49,487 nt of DNA from contig NZ_JARBTM010000018.1 in NCBI RefSeq assembly GCF_029240175.1, positions 1-49,487 on the forward strand, written 5' to 3'. Positions 26,822 to 34,795 of this stretch are shown here, piece after piece (position 1 is the first letter of the stretch; every line of letters begins with the position of its first letter). The notes beneath the pieces are model-generated. The model had not been told where the DNA came from and searched no databases. It saw nothing but the letters and a program-made list of their open reading frames with translations. A program made the translations under genes and the position numbers. This DNA is from Anaerosolibacter sp. (GTDB lineage: Bacteria > Bacillota > Clostridia > Peptostreptococcales > Thermotaleaceae).

Positions 26822-26853
26822 AAAAAGTACCTGTAGCTCCAGGTACTTTTTTA
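26822..26853. terminator. Bidirectional terminator between the ynbB-like gene and lexA
   Basis: AAAAAGTACCTG (26822-26833) pairs with CAGGTACTTTTT (26840-26851). The stem has A-run and T-run flanks, so it can end both convergent transcripts. Confidence 0.85.
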
Positions 26854-26865
26854 TATATCCGTATT

Positions 26866-27483
26866 TTATAGTTTTCTGAATACACCTTTTACTAAACCTA
26901 AAATCTTCACATCTGGAACAAGGATTGGTTCCATATATGGATTTTCTGGTTGTAGCCGGAAATGATCCTTTTCTTTATAAAATCTTTTCACAGTTGCTTC
27001 ATCTTCGATAAGTGCAACAACAATCTCACCATTTTTAGCAATTTGCTGTTGTTTTACCAAAACATAGTCTCCATCAAGAATGCCTGCTTCAATCATACTT
27101 TCACCTTTGATCCGTAACATAAAATGATTGCTATTGTCAACGAAATCCATGGGGACTGGGAAGGAATCTTCAATATTCTCTATTGCTAAGATAGGTTGAC
27201 CAGCAGTGACTTTCCCAAGAACAGGAATCTCGACGATTTCTTTTTTGCTTATTAAATTGCTTCCATCACTATCCAATAATTCAATGGCTCTTGGCTTTGT
27301 GGGATCTCTTCGGATAAAGCCATTTTTTTCGAGCTTTGCCAAATGACCATGAACAGTAGAGGTTGATTTTAATCCTACAGCTTCACATATTTCACGAACA
27401 GAAGGAGGATATCCCTTTGAATAAACTTCAGCTTTTATATATTCAAGTATTTTTTGTTGTTGATCTGTTATATCGTAAATCAT
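26866..27483 (-). CDS. lexA: SOS repressor LexA
   Basis: A 205-residue LexA. The winged helix is at about 1-65 ([23 protein letters not shown]). The cleavage site is A94-G95 in GKVTAGQP. The catalytic dyad is S129 (KGESMIEAG) and K166 (EATVKRFYK). ATG 27483 has GAGGTGC 6 nt upstream. Its promoter overlaps an SOS box, so it should repress itself. Confidence 0.97.
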   Translation of the reverse strand: MIYDITDQQQKILEYIKAEVYSKGYPPSVREICEAVGLKSTSTVHGHLAKLEKNGFIRRDPTKPRAIELLDSDGSNLISKKEIVEIPVLGKVTAGQPILAIENIEDSFPVPMDFVDNSNHFMLRIKGESMIEAGILDGDYVLVKQQQIAKNGEIVVALIEDEATVKRFYKEKDHFRLQPENPYMEPILVPDVKILGLVKGVFRKL

Positions 27484-27514
27484 TGATAGCACCTCACAAC
27501 CTGTATTTTTCTTC

Positions 27515-27543
27515 ATTATAGCATAGAGTCAAAGAAATATCAA
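27515..27543 (-). promoter_or_regulatory. lexA promoter
   Basis: On the minus strand, TTGATA (27538-27543), 17 bp, then TATAAT (27515-27520). SOS box 1 overlaps the -35 box. Confidence 0.8.
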
Positions 27544-27554
27544 ACACCTGTTCG
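27541..27554. promoter_or_regulatory. SOS box 1 (LexA operator)
   Basis: The minus strand reads CGAACAGGTGTTTG, an exact match to the Gram-positive consensus CGAACRNRYGTTYG. It overlaps the lexA -35. Confidence 0.9.
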
Positions 27555-27573
27555 TATTTTTTCAAAAAAACTG

Positions 27574-27602
27574 TTTACACAGAACGTTTGTTCTGGTAAA
27601 AT
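27574..27602 (+). promoter_or_regulatory. Promoter of the YneA-like gene
   Basis: TTTACA (27574-27579), 17 bp, TAAAAT (27597-27602) with a TG dinucleotide one base before the -10. SOS box 2 fills the spacer. Confidence 0.8.
27581..27594. promoter_or_regulatory. SOS box 2 (LexA operator)
   Basis: The core GAACGTTTGTTC (27582-27593) is GAAC-N4-GTTC, a perfect half-site pair between the -35 and -10 of the YneA-like gene. Confidence 0.85.
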
Positions 27603-27610
27603 AAAGAAAA

Positions 27611-27624
27611 AGAACACTTGTTTG
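27611..27624. promoter_or_regulatory. SOS box 3 (LexA operator, weaker)
   Basis: The core GAACACTTGTTT (27612-27623) departs from GAAC-N4-GTTC by one base. It lies between the -10 and the ribosome binding site. Confidence 0.65.
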
Positions 27625-27637
27625 GGAGGCGTGTATT

Positions 27638-27940
27638 ATGAGAAAGAAATTGTATATTGCAAATAAAAGTAGGTTTTCACTATCAGTTCTAATATTGGCT
27701 ATGATTATCAGCTTAGGCTGCAGTCTTCTATTAAAATTAAATATTGCTGAGGGGGCAGTAGAGCAGCAGTATTATGAAATGTGTGTAAAATCTGGAGATA
27801 CACTTTGGGGTTTAGCGAAACAATACACGCCAAATAATAAAGATGTAAGAAAAACTATATATGAGATTAGTCAGTTAAATCATTTATCAACACCAGATAT
27901 TTATCCTGGACAGATTATTCGGATCCCTGTTCAAGAATAA
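27638..27940 (+). CDS. yneA: YneA-like SOS cell-division suppressor (LysM protein)
   Basis: A 100-residue membrane-anchored LysM protein. A hydrophobic segment spans about 13-35; the LysM domain is at about 47-96 (VKSGDTLWGLAKQYTP and IYPGQIIRIPV). In B. subtilis, yneA is divergent from lexA and inhibits division during the SOS response. The same divergent layout and three SOS boxes are present here, so the assignment rests on context as well as domain. TGGGAGGCG precedes the ATG. Confidence 0.85.
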   Translation: MRKKLYIANKSRFSLSVLILAMIISLGCSLLLKLNIAEGAVEQQYYEMCVKSGDTLWGLAKQYTPNNKDVRKTIYEISQLNHLSTPDIYPGQIIRIPVQE

Positions 27941-27954
27941 TTTTACTACATAAA

Positions 27955-27990
27955 AATAATAAATAGCCCTAAAACGGGCTATTTATTATT
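27955..27990. terminator. Bidirectional terminator between yneA and the recombinase
   Basis: A perfect 15-bp stem (27955-27969 with 27976-27990) containing AGCCC/GGGCT. The recombinase stop codon lies inside the right arm. Confidence 0.85.
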
Positions 27991-29115
27991 TTTATCATAT
28001 TCATCTAACCATTCAAAATTATTCACGATTTCTCTCTTAACATTCTTTTTATGGGCAGCATATAGTTGTGTGGTAGTAACATTATCATGATCCAGCAAGT
28101 TCTGTACATCATATATGGAAAATCCATATTGTATTAATGACGTTGCTGCCGTGGCCCGTAGTTTATGGGGACTATACCCATGATCCTTTGTGGTTCCTAG
28201 TGCAATGGAGGTATACTTTTTAACGAGCTCTCGTATTGCCCTTTCTGTCATTCTTGTTTTCTGTAGGGAAAGAAATAGTGCGTCTTTATTTTCTTCCAGA
28301 ATATAAGCCTCATCAGGGCGTTCCTTTTCTATATATTCCTTTATAACCTTTTCAACAGACTTATTTAAAGGCATGCTGACCTCTTTACCGCGTTTTCTAT
28401 AGATCTTAAAATCACCTCTACCAAAATTAAAAGAGCTTATATTAAGCTGTTGAAGCTCTTTTAGCCTTAATCCATAAGTAACAAAAAGTAGTAGAATTGC
28501 TTTATCTCTTCGTTTTGTTTTTTCCCAATACGCCAATTCTTTTTCTGTAAGACCTTCGCCTTTTTCAACAGCATCCAATAATATAGCCACTTCATCGACC
28601 TCTAACCGTTTTATTGCATCGGGCTGTGGCTTTGGAAGCCTTATGGGGTTAAAGCCATCTGTTATATTTTCAGTGATTAACTCATCTCTATATAAGTATT
28701 TAAATAATACTGCCAAAGATGACTTTTTTCTTGCCAAGGAACGATTATGATTCTCCATCACTGTAATAGAATCTTGTTTTTCCACGGTATAACGGGTACA
28801 GAACTCACCTATAAAACGATTGATATCTCTAGCCTTTAGCTGTGCAAATTCTTCTAGGGAAATATCGGGTGTATCCATGGCCTGGGTAATCTTTTTTTCA
28901 TTCACAAGATACTTACAGAAGAAGTGTATATCCTGTAAATATGCAAACCTCGTGGTTAGAGCTACACCCGATTTTAAGTAGAGAAAGAAATCACTCATGA
29001 AGCTTGGCAATGCATTTTCTAATTCAATACATTTTTCTACGATCTCATTTTCTTTTTGTACGATATTATTCGGTTTATCAGACTTATTATGTATTTTAAT
29101 CATTTTTTTAGCCAT
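27979..29115 (-). CDS. Tyrosine recombinase/integrase
   Basis: A 378-residue tyrosine recombinase. The SAM-like N-terminal DNA-binding domain covers about 35-145. Catalytic residues are R217 (YGLRLKE), K241, H317 and R320 (SPHKLRAT), H343 (LLDHDNV) and Y352 (TTTQLYAAH), so the full set is intact. It is longer than XerC/XerD. There are no phage genes or obvious attachment sites, and it sits in a chromosomal lexA neighbourhood, so a housekeeping role is likely. ATG 29115 has GGGAGTG 7 nt upstream. Confidence 0.9.
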   Translation of the reverse strand: MAKKMIKIHNKSDKPNNIVQKENEIVEKCIELENALPSFMSDFFLYLKSGVALTTRFAYLQDIHFFCKYLVNEKKITQAMDTPDISLEEFAQLKARDINRFIGEFCTRYTVEKQDSITVMENHNRSLARKKSSLAVLFKYLYRDELITENITDGFNPIRLPKPQPDAIKRLEVDEVAILLDAVEKGEGLTEKELAYWEKTKRRDKAILLLFVTYGLRLKELQQLNISSFNFGRGDFKIYRKRGKEVSMPLNKSVEKVIKEYIEKERPDEAYILEENKDALFLSLQKTRMTERAIRELVKKYTSIALGTTKDHGYSPHKLRATAATSLIQYGFSIYDVQNLLDHDNVTTTQLYAAHKKNVKREIVNNFEWLDEYDKNNK

Positions 29116-29148
29116 AGTTGTCACTCCCACACTGAAAATAATAAGCAT

Positions 29149-29852
29149 AAATAAACGTTACTAACATGATAAAGCATCTTTTAAAGGAAAGTATACTTTG
29201 AAAATTGTATCCTGTCAAATCTACTTTTGTTTTCAACGCGAAAGAGTATAAAGGAGTGATAAAATACACAGCAATTGGCTGGATGAAACGTATCTATAGG
29301 GAGCTTCAAAAGAAAGAGGTTGTCTTTGGTCAGCAATGGATGGATATAATTATTATTTACCAAGCGTAGCCCATCAAAATAAATGCAGTACGACAATTAT
29401 ACTATTAAATATGCTCCATAACTTAGATTCTATAATGGGAGCCATGAATCCTTAATGAATATCAAGATAATCGAGAAGATAGAGCATAGGTCCTTTCAAA
29501 TTTTCGTTTTGTTGAGAATGCTTATCATTAACCTTAACTATTCCCTAAATATACATTTAAAGAATAGTTGTTTTGTTTTCTATTCATGCTTTTTCATCTT
29601 ATTGGCTTTCTATTTCATTAAATTCTTTTCATGCATTGGTAAATTCATAATTTATCTAAATATGCGCATGCTATGCTAGTAATCAAAATTATATTTATTT
29701 ATAGATGACACATTTAAATTAGCTAAAGATCGTGGCCTGAGCATATAATCTGCAGGAATCTTAGCATTGATCTATATCAATAAAATAATTATCTATTTTT
29801 CGACACAAACCAAACGACATTTTTCAGCATCTTAATTGAGAATACATATCAC
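29149..29852. other. Gene-poor interval between the recombinase and uvsE
   Basis: About 0.7 kb without a convincing gene. A plus-strand open stretch 29205-29369 (54 codons, ending YRELQKKEVVFGQQWMD... then stop) has more protein-like composition than its surroundings and may be a relic. The rest is very A+T-rich, with a hydrophobic ORF at 29455-29679 that lacks a ribosome binding site. Confidence 0.4.
29799..29805. promoter_or_regulatory. Spo0A box (upstream copy)
   Basis: TTCGACA is the reverse complement of the 0A box TGTCGAA, an exact match 48 bp before the uvsE -35. Confidence 0.45.
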
Positions 29853-29880
29853 TTGACACATTCTTGTATATTGCTGTAAT
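29853..29880 (+). promoter_or_regulatory. uvsE promoter
   Basis: TTGACA (29853-29858), 16 bp, TGTAAT (29875-29880). The transcript would have a leader of about 58 nt. Confidence 0.6.
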
Positions 29881-29902
29881 TTGTCGTTGTTCATGTTACC
29901 TA

Positions 29903-29909
29903 TGTCGAA
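29903..29909. promoter_or_regulatory. Spo0A box (downstream copy)
   Basis: TGTCGAA, an exact 0A box, located at about +16 relative to the predicted uvsE start of transcription, a position suited to repression. Confidence 0.45.
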
Positions 29910-29944
29910 ATATCAGTTATTCTAGAACGAAAGGAACTTAAGCC

Positions 29945-30910
29945 ATGTTAATTCGCCTAGGTTTTGTGGCCCTATCTCTTCTTCTCCATGATGCTTCACC
30001 CAATAAAACGATCACTTATAAAAGTTATACAAATCTGCCTGAAGATCCTGAAGTTAGGCTTTATCGTTTACAATCCTTAGTCAGAGAAAATGTAAATAAT
30101 ACAAAACGAATTCTAATCCATGCCAATACCCATAATATAAAAATTTATCGCCTAACATCTAAGCTAATACCCTTAGCTACCCACCCTGATGTGATATCGT
30201 GGGATTATGCGGCAGAATTTCATGAAGAGTTTCTTTCTATCGGCAATTATATTAGGGATAACGGTATGCGTATCAGTGCTCATCCAGATCATTTTACAAT
30301 TCTAAATAGCCCCAAAAAAGAAGTCCTTGATTCATCAATCAAAGACTTGGCGTACCATGGGCGTATTTTGGACGCCATGGGGCTTTCCCCGGAAATAGGA
30401 AAACTTGTACTGCATGTTGGGGGTTCATACGACAGTAAGTCCAAGGCAGTCCAGCGTTTTATTCAAAACTTCGTTAACCTTCCAACCCATATCCGAGATA
30501 GAATTATTTTAGAAAATGATGATAAGATCTATACTGCCCAAGAAGTATTAGATATCTGTAGACAGATAAAAGCCCCTATGGTTTTGGATATCCACCACCA
30601 CTGGTGCAATAATAATGGCGAGCAAATCGGTGATCTACTTAAAGATATTTTCAATACATGGGGTGAGCAATCTCTCCCACCTAAAATACATGTTTCTAGC
30701 CCTAAGTGTGATAAAAATATACGGGCCCATGCTGACAATGTAGATGTTAAATTCTTTTATGATTTTGTTTCTACTGCAAAAGAAATTAATAGAGATTTTG
30801 ATGTAATGATTGAAGCCAAAAATAAAGATAAAGCCCTTTTTCAGCTTATGGATGATTTAAGAAACTATGAAAATATAGACTTTGTTAATGGTGCTGCTTT
30901 TAAAATATAA
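29945..30910 (+). CDS. uvsE: UV damage endonuclease UvsE
   Basis: A 321-residue UVDE enzyme that nicks DNA 5' to UV photoproducts. It is a TIM-barrel metalloenzyme. Visible family segments are RLGFVALS at the start, RISAHPDHF, LVLHVGGSYDSK, ILENDDKIYTAQEVL and VLDIHHHWCN, which supply metal-binding His and Glu residues; HVSSPK and MIEAKNKDKAL follow. The ATG has AAAGGAAC 8 nt upstream. The gene is monocistronic and ends at a bidirectional terminator. Confidence 0.95.
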   Translation: MLIRLGFVALSLLLHDASPNKTITYKSYTNLPEDPEVRLYRLQSLVRENVNNTKRILIHANTHNIKIYRLTSKLIPLATHPDVISWDYAAEFHEEFLSIGNYIRDNGMRISAHPDHFTILNSPKKEVLDSSIKDLAYHGRILDAMGLSPEIGKLVLHVGGSYDSKSKAVQRFIQNFVNLPTHIRDRIILENDDKIYTAQEVLDICRQIKAPMVLDIHHHWCNNNGEQIGDLLKDIFNTWGEQSLPPKIHVSSPKCDKNIRAHADNVDVKFFYDFVSTAKEINRDFDVMIEAKNKDKALFQLMDDLRNYENIDFVNGAAFKI

Positions 30911-30921
30911 CGTTATAATGT

Positions 30922-30959
30922 ATAAAACCATGGAAACACAATTGTTTCCATGGTTTTAT
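30922..30959. terminator. Bidirectional terminator between uvsE and the proline operon
   Basis: A perfect 17-bp stem (30922-30938 with 30943-30959) with a CAAT loop and A/T-rich flanks, between convergent genes. Confidence 0.85.
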
Positions 30960-30970
30960 GTTTACACTCC

Positions 30971-31159
30971 CTATCCTCCAATGATTGGATAGATTATTTT
31001 TATTTCATCTCCATCTTGGATGTTGATATTATCATAGATATCTTCTTCTACTAATTTTCCATTGATCATTATTGCATTTACGGGAAGCGATGTTTTAAAA
31101 TGCGTTAGAATCGACTGTAATGGCATGCATTGCATTGCTTTTCCATTTACAAATATCAT
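30971..31159 (-). CDS. ThiS/MoaD-like sulfur-carrier protein at the end of the proline operon
   Basis: A 62-residue beta-grasp protein ending in Gly-Gly, the feature that is activated and thiocarboxylated in ThiS and MoaD. MINGKLVEED and DGDEIKIIYPIIGG match the ThiS pattern. ATG 31159 has AGGTGA upstream. It starts 18 bp after proC with no terminator between, so it is probably co-transcribed with proA-B-C. No thiamine or molybdopterin gene is near, so the sulfur acceptor is unknown. Confidence 0.78.
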   Translation of the reverse strand: MIFVNGKAMQCMPLQSILTHFKTSLPVNAIMINGKLVEEDIYDNINIQDGDEIKIIYPIIGG

Positions 31160-31177
31160 TTATTTCACCTATCCCCT

Positions 31178-31993
31178 TCAGCTTTCAGTCTTGCCCATTT
31201 GCTTTACCTTGTCGGTACATGCATTCATTGCTTGAATTACAGCCCCACGAAAGTTGCTTTTTTCCAAAGAATATACAGCCTCGATGGTTGAACCTGCTGG
31301 GGAGCATACCATATCCTTTAATTCCCCTGGATGTTTTTCCTTTTCTAAAACCATCTTTGCTGCACCTAATACAGCTTGAGCAGCGTATTTATACGCTTTT
31401 TCTCTTGAAAGTCCATGGAGTACACCACCATCTGCTAAGGCTTCAATAAACATATATACATATGCAGGGCTACTTCCACTAATGGCGGGAATACTATCCA
31501 TTAAGCTTTCGTCGATTACATCTACTCTCCCTATACTTTCGAAGAGATTCAAAACAGCATTCAAATCATCTTTTTCAGTATAATTATTTGATGTAACTGC
31601 TGTCATACCTTCCCCAACCAGTACAGGTGTATTTGGCATCGTACGAACAACCTTTACTGGCTTATTAAAAAATTTCTCAATGTATTCCATTGTAATTCCT
31701 GCAGCTACAGAAACAATCACATGCTTTGAAGTAACCACATCCTTAATCTCATCTAAAACTTCCTTATATTTAGCAGGTTTTACTGACAGGACAATAATAT
31801 CGCAGGTTTCCACTAAAGTACGGTTATTTACTGTAAAAGAAATATCAAATTCTTCACTAAGCCTTTCTGCCTTATCCATAGTCCGATTGCTTACATATAT
31901 ATTTTCTTTCGCATGAGGATCGCTATTGAGTAAGCCGCTAACGATGGCGTACGTCATATTCCCTGCGCCTATAAATCCAATTTTGCTGTTCAT
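31178..31993 (-). CDS. proC: Pyrroline-5-carboxylate reductase
   Basis: A 271-residue NAD(P)H-dependent reductase that performs the last step of proline synthesis. GFIGAGNMTYAI is the dinucleotide-binding motif. The C-terminal SPAYVYMFIEAL and VCSPAGSTIEAVYSLE are the family signature. It is the third gene of the T-box-controlled operon, after a 53-bp gap from proB. Confidence 0.97.
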   Translation of the reverse strand: MNSKIGFIGAGNMTYAIVSGLLNSDPHAKENIYVSNRTMDKAERLSEEFDISFTVNNRTLVETCDIIVLSVKPAKYKEVLDEIKDVVTSKHVIVSVAAGITMEYIEKFFNKPVKVVRTMPNTPVLVGEGMTAVTSNNYTEKDDLNAVLNLFESIGRVDVIDESLMDSIPAISGSSPAYVYMFIEALADGGVLHGLSREKAYKYAAQAVLGAAKMVLEKEKHPGELKDMVCSPAGSTIEAVYSLEKSNFRGAVIQAMNACTDKVKQMGKTES

Positions 31994-32046
31994 TTTACCA
32001 CCCCAGTATTATTATTAATTCAACATTTTATTTCTTGATTATAGGA

Positions 32047-32838
32047 TTATGTTACTTTAAATAGTGTCGCTTTTTCTGTACCATCTAATAGTTTTAATAA
32101 AACATTTTCTTTACGACCATTGGTTAAAATCATTGGTATTCCATAATTATTCACCTTTCTGGCAGCTTCAATCTTCGTCGCAATTCCACCTGTTCCAAAA
32201 GAGTTTGATTCTCCAATCGTAATATTTGTCAACAATTCATCTATATTTGATACTTCTTCGATGAGCGATGCGTCTTTATATACCTTGGGATTTTTATCAT
32301 AAATACCATCTACATCGCTAAATAAAATCAATGCATCCGCATTCCAAAGATTAGCGGTTAGAGCCGCCAGTGTATCATTATCACCGATTTTAATCTCTTC
32401 AACACTAACAGTGTCATTTTCATTAATTATTGGCACTACACCTTCATCAACCAAAGTAAATAATGTATTTCTTATGTTTAATGTTCTGTTTCTGTCAAAG
32501 AAATCATCTCTTGTTAATAGCATCTGCCCAATGTGAATATGATAAGACATAAACGCTCTTCTATAAGCATCCATGAGTTCAACCTGCCCAATGGCGCATA
32601 ATGCTTGTTTATAATGAATGTCCTCTTTTCTCATCCATTTATCTATTGTTGCTACCCCTGCGATTCTAGCCCCCGATGACACAATAACAATTTGTTTTCC
32701 TTCGTTGATTAGTTGCCATATCTGGGTACATAACTTTTTAAGAAAATCTTTGTTAATGGTTCCATTTTCATTCGCCAGTGTATTGCTTCCAATCTTGATC
32801 ACTATTTTTTTGCTTCTATTCATAATTTCACTAATCAT
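32047..32838 (-). CDS. proB: Glutamate 5-kinase
   Basis: A 263-residue amino-acid kinase that phosphorylates glutamate. KIVIKIGSNTLANENG is the ATP-binding N-terminus; INENDTVSVEEIKIGDND and LFSDVDGIYDKNP are conserved substrate segments, followed by GTGGIATKIEAA. It lacks the C-terminal PUA domain of the E. coli enzyme. ATG 32838 has GAGGG 5 nt upstream; the gene starts 9 bp after proA. Confidence 0.96.
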   Translation of the reverse strand: MISEIMNRSKKIVIKIGSNTLANENGTINKDFLKKLCTQIWQLINEGKQIVIVSSGARIAGVATIDKWMRKEDIHYKQALCAIGQVELMDAYRRAFMSYHIHIGQMLLTRDDFFDRNRTLNIRNTLFTLVDEGVVPIINENDTVSVEEIKIGDNDTLAALTANLWNADALILFSDVDGIYDKNPKVYKDASLIEEVSNIDELLTNITIGESNSFGTGGIATKIEAARKVNNYGIPMILTNGRKENVLLKLLDGTEKATLFKVT

Positions 32839-32847
32839 AAAATCCCT

Positions 32848-34092
32848 CTATTCTCGAATTTGCCCATTTCCTAAAACCATGAATTTTGAGCTGACCAGCT
32901 CATTTAGACCGATAGGACCTCGGGCATGAATTTTCTGCGTGCTGATTCCCATTTCGCCGCCAAAACCAAATTGACTGCCATCAGTAAATCTGGTGGAAGC
33001 ATTTACATATACCGCTGCAGCATCTACTTGTCGTGTAAATAGATTTGCATTTGTAATATTTTCTGTGATGATGGATTCCGAATGCTTCGTTCCGTATTTA
33101 CGGATATGGTTGATTGCTTCATGAACACTTTCCACAACCTTTACCGCTAAAATATAGTCTAGGTATTCCTCCTGCCAGTCTTCTTCTACCGCTTTGCTTA
33201 CGGCTATTGTTCTAAGGGTTTCATCGCATCCACGAATATCAACGCGATCTTTTAGACAGTCATATAATCGAGGAAGAAACTTCTCTGCTATCGCCTTGTG
33301 AATTAAAACTGTTTCGCAAGCATTGCACACACCCGGTCGCTGAACTTTTGCATTTTCAATAATTTCTAGTGCCATTGTAAAGGGTGCAGTTTCATCGATA
33401 AATATATGACAGTTACCAACACCTGTTTCTATTGTAGGTACGGTGGCATTTTTAACGACAAAGTCGATTAAATCCTTTCCACCTCGGGGAATAATCAGAT
33501 CAATATACTCATTCAAAGTTAACATTTCTTTTACAATCGTACGGTCTGGATCATCAATAAATTCAATAACACCCTCAGCTACCGAACTTCTTTTCAACCC
33601 TTCTTTTACTGCATAAACCAAAGCCTTGTTTGAATGAATAGAAGATGCGCTTCCCCGTAACAATATACAGTTCCCACTTTTTAACGCCAAGGAGAATGCA
33701 TCAATTGTCACATTAGGCCGCGACTCATAAATAATTCCTATAACACCCAGTGGCACTGTCATCTTACTGATTGTTAGACCATTCTCCAATGTCCATACAT
33801 CATTGCTTTTCCAAATAGGATCTTTCAACTCAATAATTGTATAGATTCCATCTATCATATCATCGATCCGTCTTGCATCCAGTCTTAACCGATCAATCAG
33901 ACTCTCTTTCATATTTTCTTTTTTTGCTTGCAGAATATCTTTTTCATTTGCTTCTAGTATAAGGCTTTTATGTTCCTGTAGGCTAATGGCTACTTGCTTA
34001 AGCGCCTCATTTTTCGTCTTCGTATTTAACGTTGCCAAAATTTGCGATTCTTCATGTAAACTCTTACATTTATCTACTAGGTATTTCATCAT
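32848..34092 (-). CDS. proA: Glutamate-5-semialdehyde dehydrogenase
   Basis: A 414-residue gamma-glutamyl phosphate reductase. The catalytic cysteine is in QRPGVCNACET. GVIGIIYESRPNVTIDA and RGSASSIHSNKALV are NADPH and substrate segments. Three ATGs in tandem (34095, 34092, 34089) follow GGGAG; I take the middle one, with 6-nt spacing. An in-frame extension upstream runs into the T-box and is not coding. First gene of the operon. Confidence 0.96.
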   Translation of the reverse strand: MMKYLVDKCKSLHEESQILATLNTKTKNEALKQVAISLQEHKSLILEANEKDILQAKKENMKESLIDRLRLDARRIDDMIDGIYTIIELKDPIWKSNDVWTLENGLTISKMTVPLGVIGIIYESRPNVTIDAFSLALKSGNCILLRGSASSIHSNKALVYAVKEGLKRSSVAEGVIEFIDDPDRTIVKEMLTLNEYIDLIIPRGGKDLIDFVVKNATVPTIETGVGNCHIFIDETAPFTMALEIIENAKVQRPGVCNACETVLIHKAIAEKFLPRLYDCLKDRVDIRGCDETLRTIAVSKAVEEDWQEEYLDYILAVKVVESVHEAINHIRKYGTKHSESIITENITNANLFTRQVDAAAVYVNASTRFTDGSQFGFGGEMGISTQKIHARGPIGLNELVSSKFMVLGNGQIRE

Positions 34093-34169
34093 CATCCACT
34101 CCCTTATCTTGACAATTACCATTTTCAATTTACATAATATTATTATGTCTACTTTAATCATGAACAACT

Positions 34170-34405
34170 GTAAAAAATAAAAAAATCCCGCCCCAAAAGG
34201 GACGAGATATACCCGCGGTACCACCCTAGTTAGTCAAACGACTCACTCTAGCAATCGTAACGTGATTTAGACGTAATGATTTGTTCATCATTCTACTCCG
34301 GAGTGGGTTCTAAAAGTTAGTCTGCATGGATCTCATCTATTCCAAGCTCTCTGTGAAACATCACTTTTTTACTATTCTCCATCATCGTGTTTACATATTA
34401 TATTA
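34170..34405 (-). ncRNA. Proline-specific T-box leader
   Basis: The minus strand carries the T-box sequence AGGGTGGTACCGCGGG (34212-34227), which binds the tRNA acceptor end. After it comes a 9-bp terminator stem with TTTT loop and long T-run (34172-34207). Upstream, AGAGAGC and a GAACCCACTCCGGAGT segment form stem I. The specifier reads CCC or CCA depending on register, and both are proline codons. Uncharged tRNA-Pro should therefore promote readthrough into proA-proB-proC. Confidence 0.92.
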
Positions 34406-34411
34406 TCCATG

Positions 34412-34440
34412 ATTATACATAAGCTTTATATTTATGTCAA
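34412..34440 (-). promoter_or_regulatory. Consensus promoter of the T-box/proABC operon
   Basis: On the minus strand, TTGACA (34435-34440), exactly 17 bp, TATAAT (34412-34417): full consensus. Initiation near 34405 starts the T-box RNA. Confidence 0.85.
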
Positions 34441-34495
34441 TATTTTTTTTAATTGCTTGTCCCTTATATTGGTCCTTATTAGTATTTGTAAAATA

Positions 34496-34533
34496 TGAAA
34501 AAATAAAAAGAATATAGCTAAATTTCAGCTATA
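34496..34533 (-). terminator. Terminator of the sigma-54 catabolic operon
   Basis: TATAGCT/AGCTATA stem (34513-34519 with 34527-34533), followed on the minus strand by a T-rich tail (complement of 34496-34510). Confidence 0.75.
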
Positions 34534-34560
34534 CTCTTTTATATGGAAAATATCGTTATT

Positions 34561-34758
34561 TTATCCTCCAGCCAACAAATGTATTACTTTCACATCATCG
34601 CCATCATAAATAACTGTTGACACATATTGCTGTTTATTGATAAGCCTTTCATTTACTTTTACGATAATTTTGGGATAGGTATACCGTTTCTTTTCAAGTA
34701 ATTTCGCTACTGTAAGTCCTTCCTGCCATTCAAAATCCCTTCCATTCACCTTTATCAT
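34561..34758 (-). CDS. ThiS/MoaD-like protein next to the aldehyde oxidoreductase
   Basis: A 65-residue beta-grasp protein ending LLAGG. IKVNGRDFEWQEGLTVAKLL and DGDDVKVIHLLAGG fit ThiS/MoaD. Small proteins of this class often accompany aldehyde:ferredoxin oxidoreductase genes and may help make or load the tungstopterin cofactor. It is the last gene of the operon, 37 bp after the oxidoreductase. AGGAGG precedes the ATG. Confidence 0.82.
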   Translation of the reverse strand: MIKVNGRDFEWQEGLTVAKLLEKKRYTYPKIIVKVNERLINKQQYVSTVIYDGDDVKVIHLLAGG

Positions 34759-34795
34759 CAGATATGCCTCCTAAATCTCTCTGAAAGCGATCTAT

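Noticed and set aside
27979-29115. Recombinase as marker of a prophage or integrative element
   Set aside because: No phage or transfer genes, no attachment-site repeats seen, and the neighbours lexA and yneA are chromosomal; a housekeeping recombinase is simpler.
29181-29396. 71-codon minus-strand ORF
   Set aside because: Opposite to the better-looking plus-strand stretch 29205-29369; no convincing start signal and no family.
29455-29679. 74-codon hydrophobic ORF in the recombinase-uvsE interval
   Set aside because: No ribosome binding site, extreme Ile/Phe/Leu bias expected from A+T-rich DNA, and no promoter.
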